Of a stretch of DNA of 64,000 nt, positions 8,749 through 17,204 are shown one piece after another. The position numbers and the translations under genes are program-made. Position 1 is the first letter of the stretch. Each line of letters begins with the position of its first letter. Origin of the DNA: Streptomyces hyderabadensis (lineage in GTDB: Bacteria; Actinomycetota; Actinomycetes; Streptomycetales; Streptomycetaceae); the NCBI RefSeq assembly GCF_020404845.1, contig NZ_JAIOJZ010000006.1, forward strand, positions 62,001-126,000, given 5' to 3'. The notes under the pieces were generated by a model. That model did no database searches. It was not told the origin of the DNA and saw only the letters and a list, made by a program, of their open reading frames with translations.

Positions 8749-8949
8749 ATGACCAACTGGCTTCACACCATCGCCGCCTACCTGCACACCCACACCACCA
8801 CCCGCAACGACAAGGGCCAGACGGCGGTGGAGTACCTGGGCATCATCGCGGTGGTGGTGGCCATCGTCCTGGCCATCACGGGGACGGACATCGGGCAGAC
8901 GATCTTCGATGCGATCACGTCGAAGATCGCCGAAGTCACCGGTGGTTGA
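8749..8949 (+). CDS. flp: Flp-type major pilin
   Basis: A 66-residue prepilin, probably the structural subunit of the pilus. GGAGGGGA sits upstream of ATG 8749. Leader residues 1-23 end in NDKG; predicted cleavage is after G23, leaving QTAVEYLGIIAVVVAIVLAI with Glu at +5 and Tyr at +6, the Flp hallmark. One hydrophobic helix follows and a short polar tail (TSKIAEVTGG). The leader is His/Thr-rich. The stop overlaps the next gene's TTG. It is the only full pilin in the locus. Confidence 0.93.
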   Translation: MTNWLHTIAAYLHTHTTTRNDKGQTAVEYLGIIAVVVAIVLAITGTDIGQTIFDAITSKIAEVTGG

Positions 8950-9557
8950 GCCGACCCAGTCATTTCGGCGACGCAGGGCAGGCCTTCCCCATCTACATCA
9001 CCGTGGTGGGGGGCCTGCTTCTTCTGGCGCTCGCGTACTTGGCGGTCGGCCAGGCCGGAGCGACTCGGAACAAGGCTCAAACTGCTGCGGATGCGGCCGC
9101 GCTCGCTGCGGCTCTCGAAACGCGAGATCAGCTTGTCGATCAGTGGGTCACGAACATACTCGACCCGGAATCCTGGCAAGCCATCTTCGAGGGCAAAGCG
9201 CCCGTAACCGACGCCTGCTGGCGCGCTCAGCAGCTCGCTGCACGCAACGACGCGAGCGTAACCTGCCGTCCCGAAGGCTTGCTGGCATACACCGTTGTCG
9301 CCGAGACCAATGATTCCGTAGGCGACACCATCGTGCCGGGAACGGAGACTCAGAAGGCCACCGAGTCCGCCACCGCCGTCATCGACAGCCGTTGCTCGTT
9401 CGAACTCTCCTCCGAGAACGATGACGGAGCCGAACTGCCCAGTCTGTCGTGCAAGGGCACGCAATGGGATCTCACACCGGATGACCTCACGGATCTACCG
9501 CAGCCCGAGGATCTGTTCGACGTCCACCTGGCCGACTCACCAGCGGGTGACGAGTGA
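8946..9557 (+). CDS. TadG-like minor pilin / pilus assembly protein
   Basis: A 203-residue secreted, membrane-anchored protein. The TTG at 8946 overlaps the flp stop (TTGA) and no strong ribosome site is seen, suggesting coupling to flp translation. Near the N terminus FGDAGQAFPIYI resembles the G-Q junction of the pilin and TadE proteins, followed by a helix (TVVGGLLLLALAYLAVG) and the TadE/G-type segment RNKAQTAADAAALAAALE. The rest is polar and extracellular with Cys at DACWRAQ, TCRPEG, RCSFEL and LSCKG. TadG-type proteins may link the pilus to the envelope. Confidence 0.8.
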   Translation: MSRPSHFGDAGQAFPIYITVVGGLLLLALAYLAVGQAGATRNKAQTAADAAALAAALETRDQLVDQWVTNILDPESWQAIFEGKAPVTDACWRAQQLAARNDASVTCRPEGLLAYTVVAETNDSVGDTIVPGTETQKATESATAVIDSRCSFELSSENDDGAELPSLSCKGTQWDLTPDDLTDLPQPEDLFDVHLADSPAGDE

Positions 9558-9573
9558 TGAAGGAAACGAAGAC

Positions 9574-10146
9574 ATGAGCATGCGGACCTCAACCCGCAGA
9601 GCGACGCTCTCACTGAGCGTTCTCCTCAGCCTGGCCATCGGTGCGGTCGGCTGCAGTAGCGGCGGCGACGACGAGAAACCCAAGGCGGCGGCATCGGCGT
9701 CGACTGCGGAGGGGTCCGAACCGAGCGCTCAGGAAGGCAGCGCAGAAGAGCCTTTGGCCGAACTGCGAGGAAGTAATGGTTTGCTGCTGCGGATTACCTC
9801 CGCCGAACGCGACTCCGGCGGTTTCGTGACTGTGAACGGCGAGCTGAAGAACGAAGGTGACAAAAGTGTGGCGATTCCATCGGGTCTGAGCGGCAACGAG
9901 ACGGAGATCATCAAGAACGGCCGGTCGCTCGGCGGAGCCACCTTGGTCGACTCCAAGAGCAAGAAGCGGTATTACGTCCTGCGCGACACAGAGGGCCGCC
10001 CGTTGACGACCACCGGCCTCTCAACCATCAAGGCCGGTGATCGACTAGCCGTGTTCATGCAGTTTCCGTCACCCCCGGCGGCCACGACCGAGGTCACCTT
10101 CCAACTACCGACCTTCGCCAGCGCGACCATCTCCATCTCCGGGTGA
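9574..10146 (+). CDS. Lipoprotein of unknown function
   Basis: A 190-residue predicted lipoprotein. AAGGA upstream supports ATG 9574. The n-region is RTSTRR, the h-region LSLSVLLSLAIG and the lipobox AVGC, followed by an acidic and Ser/Ala-rich tether (about 25-60). The folded part reads as a beta-sandwich of the kind found in DUF4352-like extracellular proteins (LLLRITSAERDSGGFVTVNGELKNEG). It directly follows the TadG-like gene and precedes the OmpA-domain gene, so it may belong to the pilus envelope parts; that is inference from position. Confidence 0.75.
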   Translation: MSMRTSTRRATLSLSVLLSLAIGAVGCSSGGDDEKPKAAASASTAEGSEPSAQEGSAEEPLAELRGSNGLLLRITSAERDSGGFVTVNGELKNEGDKSVAIPSGLSGNETEIIKNGRSLGGATLVDSKSKKRYYVLRDTEGRPLTTTGLSTIKAGDRLAVFMQFPSPPAATTEVTFQLPTFASATISISG

Positions 10147-10154
10147 GGCACACC

Positions 10155-10775
10155 ATGACCTCACCCCCGCGCCTGCTGACCGCAGTCACCCTCTTCCTCG
10201 CCACGACCCTGTACGGCACCACCCCCGCCCACGCCGACGACGACCCCAACGACCCCCCGGGCACCGAACCCTCCGCCTCCGCCCCCGTGGAGGTGGACCC
10301 CAACGACCCCGACCTGAAGCTCCCGGACGGGGCCACGCTCGCCCAGGCGAAGGTTCTGGACATCAAGTCGGTCGTGGAAGAGCAGAGCGGCGACGAACGC
10401 CGCGAGGACACCAACACGAGCGTCACACTCGCCCTCCAGGCCGAGGTGCTGTTCGGCAAGGACAGCTCCAAGCTCGGCGCCGAGGCCAAGTCCCGCATCA
10501 GAGGCATCGCCGACGAGATCAGAACCCAGAACGCCACAAGGGTCCGCGTCTTCGGCTTCACCGACGACCTCGGCTCCTCCGCCCACGGCGACGCGCTCTC
10601 CAAGCGGCGTGCCAACGCCGTGCACGACGTCCTGTCCCAGTCCCTCAACGACGCCGGCATCACCTACGAGGTCCGCGGCTACGGCGAGCAGTACCCGATC
10701 GCCGACAACTCCACGGAGGCCGGCCGCAAGAAGAACCGCAGGGTCGAGGTCTCCTTCCCCCGCACGGAACCCTGA
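10155..10775 (+). CDS. Secreted OmpA-domain protein
   Basis: A 206-residue protein with a signal peptide (residues 1-27, cut near AHA|DD) and an OmpA C-terminal peptidoglycan-binding domain (about 85-205). Key features are AEVLFGKDSSKLGAEAKS, the strand VRVFGFTDDLGSS, the core LSKRRANAVHDVL and the end RKKNRRVEVSF. ATG 10155 has GAGG upstream; an earlier GTG does not. In diderms such proteins bind meso-diaminopimelate; Streptomyces has LL-diaminopimelate, so binding partner is uncertain. Linked to Tad loci, it could anchor the pilus in the wall. Confidence 0.85.
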   Translation: MTSPPRLLTAVTLFLATTLYGTTPAHADDDPNDPPGTEPSASAPVEVDPNDPDLKLPDGATLAQAKVLDIKSVVEEQSGDERREDTNTSVTLALQAEVLFGKDSSKLGAEAKSRIRGIADEIRTQNATRVRVFGFTDDLGSSAHGDALSKRRANAVHDVLSQSLNDAGITYEVRGYGEQYPIADNSTEAGRKKNRRVEVSFPRTEP

Positions 10776-10793
10776 CCCGTCATGAGGAAGCGA

Positions 10794-11351
10794 ATGCACC
10801 CCCGCTCACGAACCACCCGCACCACCCGCACCGCCCTGATGGCCCTCGCGGCACTGACCGCCCTCACGACGACCGCGTGCAGCAGCACCCACGAAACGGA
10901 CGACGAGCCGCCCCGAACCCCCCGGACCCACCCCACGACATCCCGCCCCGCAGCCGAACCCGCGTCCCCCTCACCTTCCCCCTCGCCCACCTCCGCGGCA
11001 GCGGACGGCACCGACCCCGGCGCCTGCACCGACGGCAACTGCGAGATCGCCGTGACCGAGCCCGTGACCGTCCGCTTCCAGGCACCGGGCGACGCCGGCC
11101 GGGCAACGTTGTCGGTGACGAAGGTCGGCCCGAACGAGATCGAGTACGAGGTGAAGTCCGGCAACAACCGCTCCAGCGGCGGCGCGAGCGGCCCGGGCCA
11201 AGGCTGCGTCACGTACCTCCGCGCACACGGCAGCGGCAACTCCTGCGGCACCCTCGCGCCCACCCGCCCGAGCCCGCAGCCCGACGCCGTGGTGATCCAG
11301 GCGACCACGGCCACGGACGGCACGGCACTGCTCCACATCGTCTCGCCCTGA
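10794..11351 (+). CDS. Small lipoprotein
   Basis: A 185-residue predicted lipoprotein. ATG 10794 is preferred to ATG 10782 because AGGAAG lies just before it. The signal ends in the lipobox LTTTAC; a long Pro/Ser/Thr tether follows (about 30-70). The globular part contains cysteines at DPGACTDGNCE, QGCVTY and SCGTL that may form two disulfides, and a short beta-rich fold (VRFQAPGDAGRATLSVTKVG). No named family recognised. It continues the run of three envelope proteins behind the Tad genes. Confidence 0.7.
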   Translation: MHPRSRTTRTTRTALMALAALTALTTTACSSTHETDDEPPRTPRTHPTTSRPAAEPASPSPSPSPTSAAADGTDPGACTDGNCEIAVTEPVTVRFQAPGDAGRATLSVTKVGPNEIEYEVKSGNNRSSGGASGPGQGCVTYLRAHGSGNSCGTLAPTRPSPQPDAVVIQATTATDGTALLHIVSP

Positions 11352-11371
11352 GGAAGGCCCCCGGAAACAGG

Positions 11372-12235
11372 TCACGCCGCGGGGACATCGATCCGCAGGC
11401 TCTCCCGCGCGGTCGCGAACATACGGGTCTGCTCCGAGAGGCGCTGGGCGGTCGCCTCGGTGTCGACCAGCAGTTGGTACACGTAGCCCGCCCTCCCGGC
11501 GACGAAGACTTCCAGGCGCCTGCGGGGTTCGCTCTGCTTCGCCCAGTGATAGTCGATCTCCAGCCACACGGCGTCCCGCCCGTTCTGACGCGTCTTGTGC
11601 GTGGTGACCTCCAGGTCGGCCATCGACGACTCGGCGGTGTCCCGGTACCAGGCCAGCTGCCCCGCCGAGGCGGCCTGCGGAGTCGACCCGTACGACGTGT
11701 CCCGTTTGACGCTCAGGTCGTACGCGCCGTCCGGAGAGCGCCAGGTGCTCTGCAACTCGCTCGCGGGCACCTCGTCCCAGCCGTCCGGCCGGCCGAAGCA
11801 GACGGTCAGAGAGTCTTCTTCGACCCGAGTCCAAGCCTTCGGCAGGGACGCGGAACAGGAGGCGGCCGACGCCGAGGCGGAAGCCGAACCGGATCGGCCC
11901 CCCGAACCCGGCCGAGAGGCCGAACCCGAAGCCGGCGCCGAAGACGACGGCGATGCCGATGCCGATGCCGATGACGACGGCGACGGCGATGGCGTCGGCG
12001 ACGCCGCGGCGGCGACCCCGTCCGAGGGCGACGCCCCCGCACCCGCACCGCCACTGCGCCCGAGGGGCGAAGAACCTCCCACGAGAGGGATCCCGAAAAC
12101 CGCCAGGAGCAGCCCCGCGACAGCCGTGATCGCCGATACCACGGCCGCCACCTCCCCCATACGCCGCCCCGGCGAGGCACCGCCACCAGAACTGCTCAAT
12201 GCCCTACCACGCCTCTCTGACACCGACTCCGACAC
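11372..12235 (-). CDS. Membrane-anchored protein with Ser/Ala-rich stalk
   Basis: A 287-residue protein of unknown function read leftward. Residues about 28-50 (VAAVVSAITAVAGLLLAVFG) form one membrane anchor; about 60-125 is a low-complexity Ser/Ala/Pro/Gly stalk; about 130-285 is an outer domain opening SLPKAWTRVEEDSLTVCFGRP. This layout resembles extracytoplasmic parts of Streptomyces Ser/Thr kinases but no kinase is present. GTG 12235 lacks a clear ribosome site; ATG near 12163 is an alternative that would leave the membrane segment at the very N terminus. Confidence 0.65.
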   Translation of the reverse strand: MSESVSERRGRALSSSGGGASPGRRMGEVAAVVSAITAVAGLLLAVFGIPLVGGSSPLGRSGGAGAGASPSDGVAAAASPTPSPSPSSSASASASPSSSAPASGSASRPGSGGRSGSASASASAASCSASLPKAWTRVEEDSLTVCFGRPDGWDEVPASELQSTWRSPDGAYDLSVKRDTSYGSTPQAASAGQLAWYRDTAESSMADLEVTTHKTRQNGRDAVWLEIDYHWAKQSEPRRRLEVFVAGRAGYVYQLLVDTEATAQRLSEQTRMFATARESLRIDVPAA

Positions 12236-12420
12236 CGAACCGATCCGGGCTCACCACTGTCAGCCACACCCGCACCCCTGTCCTCGACCCAGCGTGCAGA
12301 CTTCCTTGACGTTGGGTGCACCCCGCGCCCGAACTGACCGGTCGACAGCTCCCGCAACGCCGCGCTGCGGCGGACAATGTCGCGGTGTCGGCAGAGGCGC
12401 GACCGCTACGGGGGTGGGGG

Positions 12421-13446
12421 ATGGAACGGGGGACAGCAGTGGGGAGGGCCGGTGCAAGAGCGTCGGTGCACCTCTCCACGGACAGCGTCAGCGGGCCCGA
12501 CGGATTCGGCTGGTGGGGGGAGATGGTCAGCAAGGCGGTGATGCCGGTGGCGTTGGCGAGCGAGTACGCCGACCACTTCAAAGGCGAGGTCACCACGGTG
12601 GGGCTGGTGGACACCGAGTACTCGGCCTTCTCCTTCTCACCGATGTCGGCGCGCCGGACGCCGGACCACATCCGCTCGTCCGACCCGGAGAACTACTACC
12701 TCTTCCTGGTCCACGGCAGCCCCATCGGCCTGGAGCAGCGCCGCAACAACGTTCTGCTCCGCACGGGAGACATGGCCCTCTTCGACACGTCACAGCCCCT
12801 GGCCAGCGAGTTCCAGGACCAGGGCCGCCAATCGCGGGTGAGCGTGCTGCGGCTGCCCCGAGCGGCTGTGCCGCTGCCCAGCCACAAGACGGACGACCTG
12901 GTGGCCACGTCACTGCCCGCCCGCACCGGGGCCGGCGCACTGCTCACCTCCTACCTGGCGGGTCTGCGCGAGAACGTCGCGGACTGCGGTCCGGCGGAGC
13001 TGCGCCGCCTGGGGACCGTGGCCCTCGACCTCGCGGTCACCTTCCTCGCGGCCCGCCTCGACAGTGCTACCGCGCTCCCGGTCGAAAGCCGCCGACGGGT
13101 GCTCCTCACCCGCATCAACGCCTTCATCGACCACAACCTGCACTCGCCGGACCTGGGCCCGGCGACGATAGCCGCGCACCACCACATATCCATCCGCCTC
13201 CTGCACGCCCTCTTCGAGGAGGAGCCCGAAACGGTCAGCGCGACGATCCGCCGCCGCCGACTCGAACGCAGCCGGACCGACCTGGTCGATCCGCGTCTGC
13301 GCCACCGCACGATCGGCGAGATCGCCGCCCGGTGGGGTTTCCGCCACCCCGCCGCCTTCAGCCGCACCTTCCGCGAGGCGTACGGCATCTCGCCGACCGA
13401 GGCGCGAACTGCACCCCGCGACAACCAACCCTGCACTCCCCGCTGA
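12421..13446 (+). CDS. AraC-family transcriptional regulator
   Basis: A 341-residue regulator. Residues about 20-190 are the cupin-like sensor typical of AraC_binding_2 proteins (FGWWGEMVSKAVMP, then RRTPDHIRSSDPENYYLFLVHGS). Residues about 240-335 carry two helix-turn-helix motifs: FIDHNLHSPDLGPATIAAHHH and IGEIAARWGFRHPAAFSRTF. ATG 12421 follows a run of G; the GTG at 12466 is equally compatible with family length. It stands alone between a leftward gene and the T7-type module, so its target is not evident. Confidence 0.85.
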   Translation: MERGTAVGRAGARASVHLSTDSVSGPDGFGWWGEMVSKAVMPVALASEYADHFKGEVTTVGLVDTEYSAFSFSPMSARRTPDHIRSSDPENYYLFLVHGSPIGLEQRRNNVLLRTGDMALFDTSQPLASEFQDQGRQSRVSVLRLPRAAVPLPSHKTDDLVATSLPARTGAGALLTSYLAGLRENVADCGPAELRRLGTVALDLAVTFLAARLDSATALPVESRRRVLLTRINAFIDHNLHSPDLGPATIAAHHHISIRLLHALFEEEPETVSATIRRRRLERSRTDLVDPRLRHRTIGEIAARWGFRHPAAFSRTFREAYGISPTEARTAPRDNQPCTPR

Positions 13447-13818
13447 CGACCGGAACACCGACGTCCGCCATGTGCACGGCGACCGCTCATGGCAACGCCA
13501 GGACGACCAACTTCGTCTGCCGACTCCGCCGACCCATCCGCAGTTAGCGATCAGCAACTCCCGCCCCCGCTCGACCTCCACCCGTCCCCCCTCCGAGCCC
13601 CCCACTCAGTCATCGCCCCGGCCTCCGTGATGTTGAGCGAATGGCCCGAGCATGGCTGTCGGCTGACCGAAGGGGCGCGTTCAAACTGGTGTTCCCATGT
13701 GTCTTCTGGATAGCTTTGATGCGTTCGAGGAGTGTCGTAGCTGCCGCAGACGCGCCTTGCGTGAGGCGACAACTTGGCCTCGGAGGGGAACGAGCCGCGC
13801 GAAGGGGACCGCGAGACT
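13447..13818. other. Non-coding region before the first T7-type module
   Basis: A stretch of 372 bases without a credible gene. Its right half is AT-richer than the surroundings. TTGATG (13716-13721) and TAGCTG (13738-13743), 16 bases apart, could be a promoter for the WXG100-like gene. A TTG at 13774 is in frame with that gene but looks like leader sequence. No terminator after the AraC gene was found. Confidence 0.4.
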
Positions 13819-14124
13819 GTGAGCGATCTGACCGCTGACTACGAGGTGCTGAACCGGGTGAGACACAACCTCGATCACATCGCCGAACTGATGAAGAAGC
13901 CGGGTCGGGAGATGAAGGAGATCACCGGCAGTGCTATGGGGGTTCCCGAGCTTGCCCGGCGCATGGACGACTTCGGCGACGAATGGTCATACGGTATAAA
14001 ACAGCTCACAAAGTTCTCCGAGAAGGCATCCAAGGCACTGCTCACTGTCAAAGAGGCGTTCGAGAAGCTCGACGACGAACTCGCCAAGGCGAACAAGGAA
14101 CAGGCCAAGAGGAGCGGTAAGTAG
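13819..14124 (+). CDS. WXG100-like (ESX-type) protein, module 1
   Basis: A 101-residue all-helical protein. The family is small helical-hairpin proteins exported by type VII systems, often as partners of a larger substrate. Here the turn is W56-S-Y-G (DEWSYGIK), between two predicted amphipathic helices. GTG 13819 is chosen over the in-frame TTG at 13774; AAGGGG lies upstream at slightly long spacing. The Lys-rich tail (EQAKRSGK) is followed after 2 bases by the large T7-type gene, so the pair is probably co-translated and may dimerise. Confidence 0.75.
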   Translation: MSDLTADYEVLNRVRHNLDHIAELMKKPGREMKEITGSAMGVPELARRMDDFGDEWSYGIKQLTKFSEKASKALLTVKEAFEKLDDELAKANKEQAKRSGK

Positions 14125-14126
14125 CT

Positions 14127-15443
14127 GTGCCTGCGACAAAGCTGGAGAACTTCCCCGCCCTCGGGTTCGTGCCCTGTCCTGGTGACCAAACGATGGCCGA
14201 CGATGTGGCCAAGACAGTCCGCAGGACGGCGAAGGCTCTCGTCGAAATATCCGAGGTCCTGCACGGAACCGGTGTCGGGGACTGGAAGGGGAAGGCGGCA
14301 GAGGTCTTCCGAGAAAAGTTCGACGACGAGTTCCGCCCTCGTATGGATGACGCACGTGACTCCTTCTGTGACGCCGCAACCGTCCTTGAGGACTGGGCGG
14401 CGTACATGGAGACCAAACAGGCGGAGGCGGCACGGCTTGAGGATCAGGCAGCCAAGGTCAATGAGCAGTTGGGCAAGGCGCATTCGATAGCCGACAAGCT
14501 CAAGGACGCGGACGACGACAAGAAGACCACACAGGATCACAAGGATGCGATTCAGGGCGCCGACCGCGCTGTGAACGCAAAGGAACACGAGCTTGAGAAG
14601 CTCCGCCGCCGCGGCCGCCGCTTGGCTGGCAACTACCAGGAGTACGGCAAGGAGATAGCCGACCGCCTGAAGAGCGCTATGAACATCGCTCCGAACGAAC
14701 CCGGCATGTGGGACAAGCTCGGTGACGCCATCGCAGATCTCGGCGAGGCGATAGCCGACCTCCCCGGTCAGGTGGGCGAACTCCTCTCCGACATCGGCGA
14801 CTGGATCAAAAGCCACGCTGACTGGATCACCGTCGCGGCCTCAGTCATCGGTGTCATCGCGATCTTCTGTCCGGTGCTTGCTCCGTTGGCCATCGGTTTG
14901 AGCGCGGTGGCGTTCGCTGCTCACGCCTCGGCCTACGGCTGGAGTGGACTCTGGCCGCCCACTGGTGAACGAATCGGTAACTGGCTCACGCTGGGTGGCG
15001 ACGCGCTCGGCATGGTGCCTGGTGTCGGAGCAGCGTTCCGCGGCGTCAAAGCGGGTGTCAAGGCCGGGCGGGCAGCCGGCGGCGTCGTCGCGGGTACCAA
15101 GGTCGGCATCAAGACGGCGGGTGCTACGGCCAAGAACCTCATGAAGGCCGCGGATCCGGTAGCGAAGGTGATCGACAAGCCTGTGATGGCTGCTGCCAGC
15201 AAATTGGGCGTCTCGCGTGGTGCCGCGCTGACGGCCACTGAAGGGATCCAGGCCGCAGCACAGCTCGCCTGGACAGCGCCGACCGCGATCAATGCGTACG
15301 AGACCAGTGCTGGCCGTTACGACGCAGCTACATGGGGCACAGGCTTGGCTAATGTAGCCACGGGCACCGGAGGCGGACGGTTTGGCGGACTCGTCGCAGT
15401 AGGCAGCACCATCGGTTTGGGTGCCTGGGAGTTGACGGATTGA
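14127..15443 (+). CDS. Putative T7SS-secreted protein without recognised toxin domain, module 1
   Basis: A 438-residue protein. Residues 11-20 (ALGFVPCPGD) match the LGFxPxPGD head that opens actinobacterial putative T7SS substrates. Residues about 20-195 are helical with a GDWKGKAAEVFREKF core, the WxG-like turn. Residues about 230-265 form a hydrophobic hairpin (WITVAASVIGVIAIFCPVLA), then GGDALGMVPGVGAAFRGVKAG, as in pre-toxin regions. The C terminus is Gly/Ala-rich and ends without a nuclease, deaminase or ADP-ribosyltransferase motif that I can see. The stop overlaps the next ATG (TGATG at 15441-15445). Confidence 0.75.
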   Translation: MPATKLENFPALGFVPCPGDQTMADDVAKTVRRTAKALVEISEVLHGTGVGDWKGKAAEVFREKFDDEFRPRMDDARDSFCDAATVLEDWAAYMETKQAEAARLEDQAAKVNEQLGKAHSIADKLKDADDDKKTTQDHKDAIQGADRAVNAKEHELEKLRRRGRRLAGNYQEYGKEIADRLKSAMNIAPNEPGMWDKLGDAIADLGEAIADLPGQVGELLSDIGDWIKSHADWITVAASVIGVIAIFCPVLAPLAIGLSAVAFAAHASAYGWSGLWPPTGERIGNWLTLGGDALGMVPGVGAAFRGVKAGVKAGRAAGGVVAGTKVGIKTAGATAKNLMKAADPVAKVIDKPVMAAASKLGVSRGAALTATEGIQAAAQLAWTAPTAINAYETSAGRYDAATWGTGLANVATGTGGGRFGGLVAVGSTIGLGAWELTD

Positions 15444-16165
15444 TGGCAGTCGCTGACGCTCAGAACGCGAGGACGCCTCCCACGGCCGCCGTTTCACCCG
15501 CCGACACAGCCGACTTCTGGTTCGAACTGCCCCCGGGCTTTGTGCAGATCGATCTCAGAGAGGACGCCAAGTCCCGTTTGCTGCGGATGACGGACGTGAT
15601 CGACGCCCTCTTTGCGGATGCCGCACCGCAACAGAAGTTCAACCTCGTGGCGTCGAGCGAGTACATCCTCCAGACCGTGATCGCGAGCGGAGCCGAACAC
15701 ATATCGAGCTGCCTACTTCGCATGCGCGGGAACAAATTGTCCCAGGGGATGCTCTGTGTGCTGGTTGAGCGACCGGACACCGGTCCACAGAGCCAGGACA
15801 GACAGGGGTCGGCGAAGCGTACGGCAGCCCTGTGGCGCCGCCTGTACCCGGATGCCGAGGTCGGGCTCGTCATGCTGCCGTACGGCATTTCTGCCCTTTG
15901 TATTCGTGACCAGGACCTTGAGGTCCCTGGCATCTTCTTCGGTCTCGACGAGCCCATACCCGCACTGGTCCGAGAAGTGCAGTTCAATGTGCCTCTGGCA
16001 AATGGCCCCGGTTCGGTCCTCTTTGTCTTCATGACTCAGGACATCGAACACTGGGATGAGTACCTTGAGATGCTCGGCGGCATTATGAAGTCAATCTCGG
16101 CAGACGAGCCTCATGAGGGGGAAACTTCGGAGTCCGGTAGTCAGGGTGTTGGAGGATCGGAGTGA
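15443..16165 (+). CDS. T7-module companion protein (family X), module 1
   Basis: A 240-residue soluble protein of no family I can name. ATG 15443 overlaps the previous stop. It opens with an Ala-rich arm, then DFWFELPPGFVQIDL, a helical middle, and near the end VQFNVPLANGPGSVLFVFMT followed by DIEHWDEYLEMLGGIMKSI. The same order of motifs recurs in the protein at 22997-23659, the only other member here, which also sits in a T7-type module. The C-terminal 20 residues are acidic and probably disordered. A chaperone or adaptor role for the neighbouring substrate is possible but unproven. Confidence 0.7.
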   Translation: MAVADAQNARTPPTAAVSPADTADFWFELPPGFVQIDLREDAKSRLLRMTDVIDALFADAAPQQKFNLVASSEYILQTVIASGAEHISSCLLRMRGNKLSQGMLCVLVERPDTGPQSQDRQGSAKRTAALWRRLYPDAEVGLVMLPYGISALCIRDQDLEVPGIFFGLDEPIPALVREVQFNVPLANGPGSVLFVFMTQDIEHWDEYLEMLGGIMKSISADEPHEGETSESGSQGVGGSE

Positions 16166-17079
16166 CAAGTATGAGCGGGGGGACAGACGCGGCAGGCGAG
16201 GCGGCCAAGGGACGCGCGCGGTACCCGGTTATGCTGGCGGCCGTCATCGGATGCTATGTGTTCGCCGTCATTCCTGGAATGTTCCTTCTCGTGGACGAAG
16301 TGGGGACTTTCGTCCAGGTCCTCGTGTGGATCGCTCACGGGTTCGTTCTCATTGCGTTGATTCGGAACTTCGGGGCCAGGGAGTCGAGCGCAGGCGTGGC
16401 CCTGTTCATTGTGCTCACCTCCGCGATGTGCGTGTATGTCGCCGCCGTGGCTCGTGACGACCTCACGCTGCAGCAGCGCGGTGATCAGGTCACCGCGACA
16501 GTCGTGAAGGAGTGGCGCGATCCGGCGCAAGGGCGCAAGGCGCGCGACTACAACTACGAGCTGGAGCATCAGGACGGCACAAGTGTTCCGGGCGGTGCTC
16601 TGAAGGCCACATCCGACTCGTTCGATGTCGGGCAGACCATCACTGTGGTTGAGGACCCTAAGGGCGAACTGCGACCCCAGACTCCGGGGCAGGCAGACGC
16701 GACTGGTGACGTGCTCGGTGCGGGGGCGCTCGCCCTGGCCGCGCTCAGTGCTGTCGGCTGGATAGCATGGCGAGGATCGGACGCTGCGAAGCGGCGAGAC
16801 GAGGGTAAGCGGTCGGTCGGCATGCGCAAGGTGTACAAGACCGTCGCGCGTAGCCACACCACGCCCTTGGAGCAAGAAGAAGGGCTCCGGGAGGCGCTGC
16901 GTACGTATCCCACAGACAGACGGGGCTACATCAAGGTTTCTCCGGAGCACTATCCCGACCTGTCGCAACACCGAGCTGCCCGCATCGCCTGGGAGATGGG
17001 CCTGCGGGCAGAGGCGTTCGGCAACCGCGGGTCATGGCGCTTCCGGGAGACGGTGATTGAAGAAGTCCCGCACGAGTGA
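16162..17079 (+). CDS. Membrane protein, module 1
   Basis: A 305-residue protein. GTG 16162 overlaps the previous stop and has GGAGG at 16151-16155. Three hydrophobic segments lie near the N terminus (about 22-45, 52-70, 76-96), then a beta-rich outer or inner domain (LTLQQRGDQVTATVVKEWRD; a DUF3592-like pattern), a fourth helix (about 190-212, ALALAALSAVGWIAW) and a basic, probably cytoplasmic tail. It closes the four-gene overlapping operon. Function unknown; the membrane place next to T7-type substrates is suggestive only. Confidence 0.7.
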   Translation: MTSMSGGTDAAGEAAKGRARYPVMLAAVIGCYVFAVIPGMFLLVDEVGTFVQVLVWIAHGFVLIALIRNFGARESSAGVALFIVLTSAMCVYVAAVARDDLTLQQRGDQVTATVVKEWRDPAQGRKARDYNYELEHQDGTSVPGGALKATSDSFDVGQTITVVEDPKGELRPQTPGQADATGDVLGAGALALAALSAVGWIAWRGSDAAKRRDEGKRSVGMRKVYKTVARSHTTPLEQEEGLREALRTYPTDRRGYIKVSPEHYPDLSQHRAARIAWEMGLRAEAFGNRGSWRFRETVIEEVPHE

Positions 17080-17204
17080 GGCTCTGACTCATTGGCCCAC
17101 AAGGACTGCGCCCTTGTGTCGACCTCGTACCTGCTCGTGATCACACACGGCAATCCGAGAGTCTTGGAGGATTGCGGCGACCATCCCGTCGATGTCATGG
17201 ACGA

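Noticed and set aside
13774..13818. TTG start giving a 116-residue WXG100-like protein
   Set aside because: The added 15 residues are charged and unlike family N termini; GTG 13819 gives the normal length.
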